The notes beneath the pieces are model-generated. The model ran no database searches, was not told the origin of the DNA, and saw nothing but the letters and a program-made list of their open reading frames with translations. From assembly GCA_030596145.1 (NCBI GenBank), contig JAUVKS010000114.1:1-6547 (forward strand): a stretch of DNA of 6,547 nucleotides, in the 5' to 3' direction. This document shows positions 1 to 4,743 of the stretch, piece by piece (the stretch's first letter is position 1; each line of letters opens with the position of its first letter). The stretch is from Pseudomonadota bacterium. GTDB taxonomy: Bacteria > Desulfobacterota > Syntrophia > Syntrophales > JADFWA01. A program made the position numbers and the translations under genes.

Positions 1-189
1 GGTGATATTTATAATGGCCTGATCAAGGCGGCGGTCTTTGGTCTGATCCTGTCTCTGGTCGGATGCTACAAGGGATTCAATACCAGCGGAGGAGCGGAAG
101 GTGTTGGTAAAGCAACAACGGAAGCGGTGGTATTGGCCTCAATATCCATACTGATAAGTGATTATTTCTTAACCGCGATTATGTTTTAA
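1..189 (+). CDS. mlaE: MlaE-family phospholipid ABC transporter permease, C-terminal end (partial)
   Basis: The window opens inside this gene; only the last 62 residues and a TAA stop are present, read in frame 1. MlaE is the integral inner-membrane permease of the Mla/MCE ABC transporter, which moves phospholipids between the inner membrane and the periplasmic MCE protein. The visible part has the features expected of the MlaE C-terminus: a hydrophobic segment (FGLILSLVGCYKGF), the glycine-rich turn NTSGGAEGVGKATTEAVV, and a last hydrophobic helix ending DYFLTAIMF. The stop lies 2 bases before the ATG of the MlaF ATPase, so the two are almost certainly co-transcribed and translationally coupled. 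Family assignment rests on the characteristic GCYKG...GGAxGVGxATTxAVV signature and on the neighbours. The N-terminal part lies outside the window and cannot be judged. Confidence 0.9.
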   Translation, partial: GDIYNGLIKAAVFGLILSLVGCYKGFNTSGGAEGVGKATTEAVVLASISILISDYFLTAIMF

Positions 190-191
190 TT

Positions 192-938
192 ATGATTAAA
201 ATTGTCGATCTTCATAAATCTTTCGGTAAACAAAAAGTCCTGGACGGGATCAATCTCGAGATCGAAGCGGGGAAAACAACAGTGATCATCGGGAGGAGCG
301 GCGGGGGGAAGAGTGTTCTTCTGAAGCATATCATAAGGCTTCTTAAGCCGGACAGAGGCCATGTCTTCATAGATGATACCGATATTACCGGACTCAATGA
401 GAAGGACCTCAATAAAATGAGAACGCGATTCGGGATGCTCTTTCAGGAGGCTGCCCTCTTTGATTCCATGTCCGTGGGGGCAAATGTAGCATTTCCCCTG
501 AGAGAACAGACAAAGATGGAAGAGAAAGAGATAAAAAAGATAGTTGCCGACAGGCTCAGGGCGGTGGGACTTACCGGTGTAGAGGACAAAATGCCATCGG
601 AGTTGAGCGGTGGTATGAAAAAAAGGGTTGGGCTGGCCAGGGCGATTGCCATGCATCCTGAAATTGTTCTATTTGATGAACCCACGACCGGCCTCGATCC
701 AATCATGACTGAAGAGATAAACAACCTCATTATAGATACCCAGAAAAATTTCAACCTGACAAGCGTTGTTATCAGCCACGACGTCGAATCTATCTTTAAA
801 ATTGGCCACAAGATTGCCATGCTGTATGAAGGAAAGATAGTAGAGCATGGAACACCTGAAGAGATTAAGGAATCAAAAAATCCGGTACTGGTACAGTTTT
901 TATCAGGAAGCACGGAAGGACCGATAAAGATAATATAA
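192..938 (+). CDS. mlaF: MlaF-type phospholipid ABC transporter ATP-binding protein
   Basis: This is a 248-residue cytoplasmic ATPase that powers the MlaE permease in retention or transport of outer-membrane phospholipid. All ABC motifs are intact: Walker A GRSGGGKS (34-41), Q-loop Gln85, signature LSGGM (138-142) followed by KKRVGLARA, Walker B IVLFDE (158-163) with catalytic Glu163, D-loop TGLDP (167-170), and switch His196 (SHD). The FQEAALFDSMSV stretch after the Q-loop and the LSGGMKKRV signature are typical of the MlaF/Mkl subgroup. The ATG lies 2 bases after the mlaE stop with no strong Shine-Dalgarno, which fits translational coupling. Length is near-normal for the family. The stop is followed immediately by a palindromic repeat rather than by mlaD, so the next gene is 250 bases away. 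Confidence 0.95.
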   Translation: MIKIVDLHKSFGKQKVLDGINLEIEAGKTTVIIGRSGGGKSVLLKHIIRLLKPDRGHVFIDDTDITGLNEKDLNKMRTRFGMLFQEAALFDSMSVGANVAFPLREQTKMEEKEIKKIVADRLRAVGLTGVEDKMPSELSGGMKKRVGLARAIAMHPEIVLFDEPTTGLDPIMTEEINNLIIDTQKNFNLTSVVISHDVESIFKIGHKIAMLYEGKIVEHGTPEEIKESKNPVLVQFLSGSTEGPIKII

Positions 939-954
939 ATGAAGAGTTAAGAGT

Positions 955-1087
955 GATGGTCTCGTAAAAAGTCGAAATATACACAATTTTGTCATTCCCG
1001 TGAAAACGGGAATCCAGTTTTTTCAAGTGCTTAGCCGTTTATGGATTCCCGCCTACGCGGGAATGACAGACTTTTTACGATTGTATC
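955..1087. mobile_element. MITE-like 133-bp inverted-repeat element inserted in the palindrome
   Basis: The terminal inverted repeats are 955-973 and 1069-1087, matching at 15 of 19 positions, with a perfect 12-bp core TCGTAAAAAGTC (962-973) / GACTTTTTACGA (1069-1080). The short direct repeat AAGAGT lies immediately outside both ends (949-954 and 1088-1093) and could be a target-site duplication. Extending it to AAGAGTGA gives a 131-bp element at 957-1087. Removing the element plus one direct-repeat copy restores both the heptad phase and the palindrome of the surrounding repeat, which supports insertion as a discrete event. There is no open reading frame inside, so if it is mobile it would depend on a transposase encoded elsewhere. 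No transposase is seen in the window. Confidence 0.65.
991..1067. repeat. Paired ATTCCC...GGGAAT hairpins inside the MITE-like element
   Basis: Two small perfect hairpins occur here: ATTCCCGT-GAAA-ACGGGAAT (994-1013) and ATTCCCGC-CTAC-GCGGGAAT (1045-1064). They are also mutually complementary. GTCATTCCCG (991-1000) can pair with CGGGAATGAC (1058-1067), and CGGGAATCCA (1007-1016) with TGGATTCCCG (1042-1051). The core resembles the ATTCCC-N8-GGGAAT pattern known as dRS3 in Neisseria. I note only the resemblance and do not claim common descent. Confidence 0.7.
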
Positions 1088-1188
1088 AAGAGTGAAGAGT
1101 GAAAAATGTTTTTTATTTAGATGTTATCAGCATTTTTCATTCTTAATTCTTCATTCTTAATTTGTAACTCCTAAAATGGAGGCACAGG

Positions 1189-2592
1189 ATGTTTTCAATA
1201 AGTTCAGAAGCAAAAGTAGGGCTGTTCGTCCTGGTGGGATTAATCATATTGGGATACATGTCCTTCAGAGTGGGGGAGTTTGGATTCGGTATGAAAAAGG
1301 GATATCTGGTAAGCGTCATGTTTGATAACGTGGCGGGGCTGGATCGAGATGCCTCTGTCCAGATCGCAGGTGTTGAGGTGGGGAGAGTTGAGAAGATAAG
1401 ACTTGAAGATGGGAAGGCCTTGGTAACCATGCGAATACTTCCCGATATTAACCTGGCAGAGGATGTAACAGCCTCGATTAAAACTCACGGCATCCTGGGT
1501 GAGAAGTACATAGAGATTGTTCCGGGGACAAGAGGAAAAACTCTTCTTAAGGGGGGAGAACGGATCACCCGTGTGGAGCGTCAGGCGGACATTGACAGGC
1601 TTCTTACCCAGATTGGTTCGATAGCTGACGATGTAAAGACGGTGACGGCATCCTTGAGCAAGGTTTTAGGGGGAGATGAAGGTGAAGAGTCTCTCAAAAG
1701 CATAGTTAAAAATACCAGGGATCTTACTGACAGCTTGAATAAGATTGTAAAACAGAATGACGAAAAATTCTCTCAGATGATCGCAAGCCTGAAGGAAGCA
1801 TCCATACAGATGGAAAAAACTTTTGCCTCACTTAGCGAAATTACGGAGGGGATAAACAAGGGTAAAGGAACAATTGGTCGTCTGGTAAAGGATGACTCCA
1901 CTATCGATAATCTCAACAAATCCCTCGCTTCCCTGAAGGAGATCACCGACAAAATTAATGAAGGTAAAGGGTCGCTTGGAAAACTGATACACGAGGATGA
2001 AACCGTTGATAATCTGAATGAAACTCTATCAGGCATCAACAGATACGTGACCAAGGCAGAACAGTTCCGGACATTCCTCAGCTATCGGGGCGAATACCTC
2101 TTTGATAAGAGTGACGCGAAAAGCTATCTCGAACTTAAGATTCAGCCCAAGGAGGATAAATTTTATATACTCGGTGTAGTGACCGATCCGAGGGGGAAAC
2201 GAACCATAAAGTATACCACAACGGGCGGAGCAACTACCCGCACGGAAGAATGGGAAAAAAATGAGCTTCTCTTCAATTTAGAGATTGCAAAGAGATGGAA
2301 AGATGTCGTCCTCAGGGGTGGGTTATTGGAATCTACCGGTGGCGCGGGAATAGATTATTTCGCGTTTAATGACGCACTCAAACTCAGCTTCGAGGCATTC
2401 GATTTTGATACTGACAGGGATCCACATCTCAAAGCCTTTGCCGAATACAAGCTTTTCAAACACCTGTATCTCACGGCAGGGTGGGATGACTTCATAAGTA
2501 ACGAGGGGAATGATTCACCCTTTGTCGGGATTTCGATAAAGTTCGAGGATGAAGATCTCAAATATCTCCTGACCAGTACACCGATCCCGTAG
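1189..2592 (+). CDS. mlaD: Long MlaD/MCE-family protein with coiled linker and C-terminal barrel-like domain
   Basis: This 467-residue MCE protein is the periplasmic lipid-binding partner of the MlaEF transporter. Start ATG 1189 is set by GGAGG at 1178-1182. Layout: a single N-terminal membrane anchor about 10-27 (GLFVLVGLIILGYMSF); one MCE domain about 39-115, with VAGLDRDASVQIAGVEVGRV, the hydrophobic segment IKTHGILGEKYIEIVPG and a following glycine; a long helical, probably coiled-coil linker about 132-290; then a beta-rich region about 296-460. The linker contains two related units, 221-246 (GINKGKGTIGRL...DNLNKSL) and 255-280 (KINEGKGSLGKL...DNLNETL), spaced by 34 residues. The C-terminal region shows repeated alternating strands (YLELKI, FYILGVVT, VVLRGGLLES, AGIDYFAF, LKLSFEAFDF, LKAFAEYKLF, LYLTAGW, FVGISIKF), the pattern of an outer-membrane barrel. 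Much longer than the short E. coli MlaD. The barrel reading is inference; the MCE assignment is firm. Confidence 0.92.
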   Translation: MFSISSEAKVGLFVLVGLIILGYMSFRVGEFGFGMKKGYLVSVMFDNVAGLDRDASVQIAGVEVGRVEKIRLEDGKALVTMRILPDINLAEDVTASIKTHGILGEKYIEIVPGTRGKTLLKGGERITRVERQADIDRLLTQIGSIADDVKTVTASLSKVLGGDEGEESLKSIVKNTRDLTDSLNKIVKQNDEKFSQMIASLKEASIQMEKTFASLSEITEGINKGKGTIGRLVKDDSTIDNLNKSLASLKEITDKINEGKGSLGKLIHEDETVDNLNETLSGINRYVTKAEQFRTFLSYRGEYLFDKSDAKSYLELKIQPKEDKFYILGVVTDPRGKRTIKYTTTGGATTRTEEWEKNELLFNLEIAKRWKDVVLRGGLLESTGGAGIDYFAFNDALKLSFEAFDFDTDRDPHLKAFAEYKLFKHLYLTAGWDDFISNEGNDSPFVGISIKFEDEDLKYLLTSTPIP

Positions 2593-2604
2593 GATTGATT
2601 TTTG

Positions 2605-2634
2605 TCGTAACTACTCATACCTGAGTAGTTACGA
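2605..2634. repeat. 13-bp perfect inverted repeat between mlaD and the DUF4384 gene
   Basis: TCGTAACTACTCA (2605-2617) pairs perfectly with TGAGTAGTTACGA (2622-2634) around a TACC loop. It starts 12 bases after the mlaD stop and ends 14 bases before the AGGAG ribosome-binding site of the next gene. No run of T follows on either strand, so it does not look like an intrinsic terminator. It may be a dispersed repeat, an operator, or an RNA hairpin that affects mRNA stability or coupling. I cannot choose between these. Confidence 0.7.
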
Positions 2635-2660
2635 GGCACAAAGTTTATAGGAGAACTGCC

Positions 2661-3521
2661 ATGAAGTTTTCATTCATATCAAAAGTAAAATCCTTACTCC
2701 CTGTCATTTTACTTTTACCTTTTATCATACCGGGCACAATTTGTTCCGCGAGTAGCCAGGCAGCCAGTGTGCTGCCGGATGCGGAGGCGCGTTCAATTAT
2801 TCAATGTGTCGACGGCTATGCGAATGTTGCAGGGGATAAAAAACTAAAAGATTTTCGTCATGAAGCCGTTTCCGCCGCAAAGCGCAGGGCCATCGAGAAT
2901 TCGAAGAGATACCTCGAGTCCAGAACTAAGTACAAGTATGAAATTATCAAGAACCGCTACGGCAACTTTGTTACAGTCCTGGATAAGAAAGATTACGGCA
3001 TTGAGCACAAAAAACGTTACCATGTGCGAATAAAAGCCAAGGTAAAATATAAACTGAAAAACTCCATAATGGAAGAATCCGCACCCTTGACCGTGAAAAT
3101 ATGGACGAATAAAAAGAAATATACAGAGGGGGAACATATAAGCATATATATGGAGGGGAACAGGGACTTCTATGCAAAGATTGTAAGGATAAATGTGGAC
3201 GGAGATATTGTTCAGCTTCTCCCCAACAATTATCGTCAAACCTCTCTTTTTAAAAAAGAAAGAACTTACAAAATACCCGACGAAGGGGACAGATTTGACC
3301 TTAAGGTTTCACCACCCTTCGGGATAGAGAAAATCATTGTATACGCATCTGAACTGCCTTTGAGTCGTATCAATATGAAAACCATCGCCAAAGGGCTTTA
3401 TAAATACAGGGGGAAAAGACAATCTCTTGATAGAAGTGTAAGATCTGCGCTACCGGTTGCCAAAGGCCAGATTGTAGAATTTTATGAGGCAGTTTGGAAT
3501 ATACGTAAAACTCCCCATTAG
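2661..3521 (+). CDS. Secreted protein with FlgT_N/LPP20-like and DUF4384-like regions
   Basis: This is a 286-residue exported protein of unknown biochemical role. AGGAG at 2649-2653 sets the ATG. A signal peptide is clear: basic start (MKFSFISKVK), hydrophobic core about 12-24 (LLPVILLLPFIIP), then a small-residue region with cleavage probably near 30-35. Cys28 lies in TIC, which is not a good lipobox. Residues about 45-133 (VDGYANVAG...HEAVSAAKRRAIENSKRYLES...RYHVRIKAKVKYKL) resemble the repeated-alanine helix plus beta-strand pattern of FlgT N-terminal/LPP20-type domains. Residues about 143-232 (TVKIWTNKKKYTEGEHISIYMEGNRDFYAKIVRINVDGDIVQLLPN...FDLKVSPPFGIEKIIVYAS) match the DUF4384 pattern, a beta-sandwich domain often seen in secreted proteins. 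It follows mlaD by 68 bases in the same direction, so a role in the envelope next to the Mla bridge is a reasonable but untested inference. Confidence 0.8.
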   Translation: MKFSFISKVKSLLPVILLLPFIIPGTICSASSQAASVLPDAEARSIIQCVDGYANVAGDKKLKDFRHEAVSAAKRRAIENSKRYLESRTKYKYEIIKNRYGNFVTVLDKKDYGIEHKKRYHVRIKAKVKYKLKNSIMEESAPLTVKIWTNKKKYTEGEHISIYMEGNRDFYAKIVRINVDGDIVQLLPNNYRQTSLFKKERTYKIPDEGDRFDLKVSPPFGIEKIIVYASELPLSRINMKTIAKGLYKYRGKRQSLDRSVRSALPVAKGQIVEFYEAVWNIRKTPH

Positions 3522-3534
3522 TTAAAAATGTGGA

Positions 3535-3638
3535 GTGAGCTAAAATGCTTAAAGTTAAAAAATGCGCTTTCAGCGCAGCCTGTTTCGAATTTGACCGCGC
3601 CGAAGGCGTGTACATTAACTTTAGCTCACTTTAGGCAC
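3535..3638. other. Cloverleaf-like multi-hairpin element in the intergenic region
   Basis: The outer arms GTGAGCTAAA (3535-3544) and TTTAGCTCAC (3620-3629) are perfect complements, and GTTAA (3554-3558) / TTAAC (3615-3619) extends the stem after a left-side bulge. A competing pairing exists: TAAAGTTAA (3550-3558) with TTAACTTTA (3615-3623). Inside are two further hairpins. TGCGCT-TTC-AGCGCA spans 3563-3577. CGCGCC-GAA-GGCGTG spans 3596-3610 with one G-U pair. No T-run follows, so it is not a standard terminator. The open frame across it (71 codons from 3528) has no protein-like character. It could be a dispersed repeat or a structured RNA. This and the downstream promoter account for most of the 226-base gap. 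Confidence 0.55.
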
Positions 3639-3701
3639 TTTTGGGGTTGCGGCTATGCTGCCTTAGGATATGTAAATCCTTTCTCGGTTGATCCAAATTC
3701 A

Positions 3702-3729
3702 TTGACACAAATAAAAAAATGCATATATT
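3702..3729 (+). promoter_or_regulatory. Sigma70-type promoter for the HELVH-motif gene
   Basis: A perfect -35 box TTGACA (3702-3707) is followed after 16 bases by TATATT (3724-3729), one mismatch from TATAAT. The spacer is very A-rich. A start of transcription about 7 bases after the -10 box falls near 3736, only about a dozen bases before the ATG at 3748. This makes the mlaE-to-DUF4384 operon and the following genes separate transcription units. Confidence 0.65.
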
Positions 3730-3747
3730 ATCGTCGCAGTTAAGATT

Positions 3748-4257
3748 ATGCACTTTAATTCATCGCAAATATCTCTGATAAACAGAGCCTTTACTCATGC
3801 CGAAAGGCTGGCCGAGACATACTTCCGCCTAAGCCACAAAGAAATGAAGGCTTACAGGTATGAAGTAAAGACCCTGGAACATCTTGAAGACCATGAGATT
3901 GTCGACAGGGCATTTGCCCATCTTTGTAAGTACCATTGTCAGAATGGTAAAGACGATTTTCAATTTTTCAGAATCTGTCTGCAAGATGACAGGATTCTCA
4001 ATGCTGTCGAGAGGGCCAATTCTTTCATCAAACTGGTTCCTCTCATGACATACATTGCAACGCACGAACTGGTACACGTCATCCGGTTCAACAGCGGTGA
4101 AAGTGATTTTGATGCACCACTGGAAGAGAAAATAAAGGAAGAGGAAAAAGTCCACAACATTACCCGCAATATACTTAAGCCGATTGCCGAAACTGACCTA
4201 AAATTGGTCATAGATTGTTTTCGTGATCAGTACAATATAGGTGATATTTTCAATTAA
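3748..4257 (+). CDS. Uncharacterised protein with HELVH metalloprotease-like motif
   Basis: I do not recognise the family of this 169-residue protein. It has no signal peptide or membrane segment and is rich in charged residues and helix-forming stretches, so it is probably cytoplasmic. The notable feature is HELVH at 106-110 inside ATHELVHVIRF, which fits the HExxH zinc-binding and catalytic motif on a hydrophobic helix. It is followed by an acidic stretch EEKIKEEEKVH (126-136), where Glu131-133 or His136 could be the third zinc ligand, as in small gluzincin-like proteases. The N-terminal part (1-70) is His- and Glu-rich and ends with CKYHC (60-64). The ATG has no clear Shine-Dalgarno and lies just after a good promoter. 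An FmdB-type gene follows 93 bases downstream, perhaps in the same transcript. Protease activity is inference from one motif. The alternative is a metal-binding regulator or an inactive homologue. Confidence 0.75.
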   Translation: MHFNSSQISLINRAFTHAERLAETYFRLSHKEMKAYRYEVKTLEHLEDHEIVDRAFAHLCKYHCQNGKDDFQFFRICLQDDRILNAVERANSFIKLVPLMTYIATHELVHVIRFNSGESDFDAPLEEKIKEEEKVHNITRNILKPIAETDLKLVIDCFRDQYNIGDIFN

Positions 4258-4305
4258 TTTTGCTTGCCTGTATGTGTATTATTGTGCTAAGAGACAATCC
4301 GATTA

Positions 4306-4325
4306 CCCATCAGTGGGAACTGATG
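4306..4325. repeat. Small inverted repeat upstream of the FmdB-type gene
   Basis: CATCAGT (4308-4314) and ACTGATG (4319-4325) form a 7-bp stem with a GGGA loop. An alternative 4-bp stem CCCA/TGGG (4306-4309 / 4314-4317) competes with it. It ends 9 bases before the AAGGAG ribosome-binding site, so it could affect translation or be an operator. It is short enough to be chance. Confidence 0.35.
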
Positions 4326-4334
4326 AAGATTTGT

Positions 4335-4340
4335 AAGGAG
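4335..4340 (+). promoter_or_regulatory. Ribosome-binding site deciding the FmdB-type start
   Basis: AAGGAG lies 10 bases before ATG 4351 and only 1 base before the in-frame TTG at 4342. The spacing rules out the TTG as a start. The resulting N-terminus MPIYEYKC is the usual one for this family. Confidence 0.75.
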
Positions 4341-4350
4341 TTTGTTAAAG

Positions 4351-4635
4351 ATGCCAATTTATGAGTATAAGTGTAAAAAATGCAGTAGGGAATTTGATGT
4401 ATTTCAGAAAATCACAGATCCGGAGGTAAAGACCTGCAAATTCTGTAACGGCCCTGCTAAAAAACTGGTTTCACTGTCCACCTTTCACCTGAAAGGCTCA
4501 GGCTGGTATGTAACCGATTACGGCGGAAGAAAGGCACCTGTAAGTGAAAAAAGCAAAGATGAAACTAAGACTTCTTCCGCACCAAGTGAACCCGCCAAAA
4601 GCGAATCCACTTCCAAGACAGACAGTGAATCCTGA
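4351..4635 (+). CDS. FmdB-family zinc-ribbon protein
   Basis: This is a 94-residue small protein of the FmdB/CxxC_CXXC_SSSS family, named for a putative regulatory protein but without a well-established function. The hallmark start MPIYEYKC is followed by two zinc-ribbon knuckles, Cys8-x2-Cys11 and Cys29-x2-Cys32, and by the conserved segment LVSLSTFHLKGSGWYVTDYG (39-58), typical of the family. Residues from about 61 to the end form a low-complexity Lys/Ser/Glu/Pro tail (SEKSKDETKTSSAPSEPAKS...), common in deltaproteobacterial members and probably disordered. The gene lies 93 bases after the HELVH-motif gene with no terminator between, so they may share the promoter near 3702. A strong terminator follows 19 bases after the stop. 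Cytoplasmic. The zinc-binding and family calls are firm; the regulatory role is not shown. Confidence 0.9.
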   Translation: MPIYEYKCKKCSREFDVFQKITDPEVKTCKFCNGPAKKLVSLSTFHLKGSGWYVTDYGGRKAPVSEKSKDETKTSSAPSEPAKSESTSKTDSES

Positions 4636-4654
4636 TAGAGCTTTTTAAAACAGC

Positions 4655-4710
4655 AAACTAAAAGAGGTGGCCTCCATTACCCTTGGAGCCACCTCTTTTA
4701 GTTTTAGTTT
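4655..4710 (+). terminator. Strong intrinsic terminator after the FmdB-type gene
   Basis: A 17-bp perfect stem pairs AAACTAAAAGAGGTGGC (4655-4671) with its complement at 4688-4704. Three more pairs (TCC 4673-4675 / GGA 4685-4687) lie beyond a one-base bulge, with a 9-base loop. The 3' side is T-rich (TTTTAGTTTTAGTTT), giving a U-rich end to the transcript. It ends only 33 bases before the ATG of the PPIase gene, so some read-through or an overlapping promoter is needed for that gene. Confidence 0.85.
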
Positions 4711-4743
4711 GTCCAATTTTCAAATAGGAGAGGAGAAATTTGA

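Larger units (their letters stand above)
939..1161. repeat. Interrupted long palindrome of heptad-like units between mlaF and mlaD
   Basis: The left arm is 939-954 continued by 1094-1108. The right arm is 1131-1161, and the loop is 1109-1130. If 955-1093 is removed, the left arm (31 nt) matches the reverse complement of the right arm at 25 of 31 positions. Three of the six mismatches would be G-U pairs in RNA on the + strand. Both arms are built from degenerate 7-base units such as GAAGAGT/TAAGAGT and TTAAGAA/TGAAGAA. The arm ends nearest the loop (GTGAAAAATG / CATTTTTCAT) are nearly perfect. The palindrome begins directly after the mlaF stop and ends 27 bases before mlaD. It looks like a dispersed non-coding repeat, with no coding content. 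Any function, such as an RNA hairpin affecting operon read-through, is inference. Confidence 0.75.

Noticed and set aside
443..913. Long open frame on the - strand opposite mlaF
   Set aside because: It is a shadow of a strongly conserved ATPase gene, with no family features and no ribosome-binding site.
939..1161. CRISPR array or phage attachment site in the repeat-rich mlaF-mlaD gap
   Set aside because: There are no equal-length spacers or regularly spaced direct repeats, and no integrase or Cas gene is nearby. The pattern is of inverted repeats.
2681..2748. Lipoprotein signal for the DUF4384-type protein at Cys28
   Set aside because: The residues before Cys28 (GTI) do not fit a lipobox, and a standard signal peptidase I site with small residues lies just after.
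2844..3239. 131-codon open frame on the - strand opposite the DUF4384 gene
   Set aside because: It is antisense to a gene with signal peptide and recognisable domains. The hydrophobic look of its product follows from the complement of Lys/Asn-rich codons.
3528..3743. 71-codon + strand open frame between the DUF4384 gene and the HELVH gene
   Set aside because: It covers the multi-hairpin element and the promoter, has no good ribosome-binding site, and its product has no recognisable or protein-like composition.
4342..4350. TTG start giving a three-residue longer FmdB-type protein
   Set aside because: The AAGGAG site is only 1 base upstream, too near to be used, and the family begins with MPIYEY at the ATG 4351.
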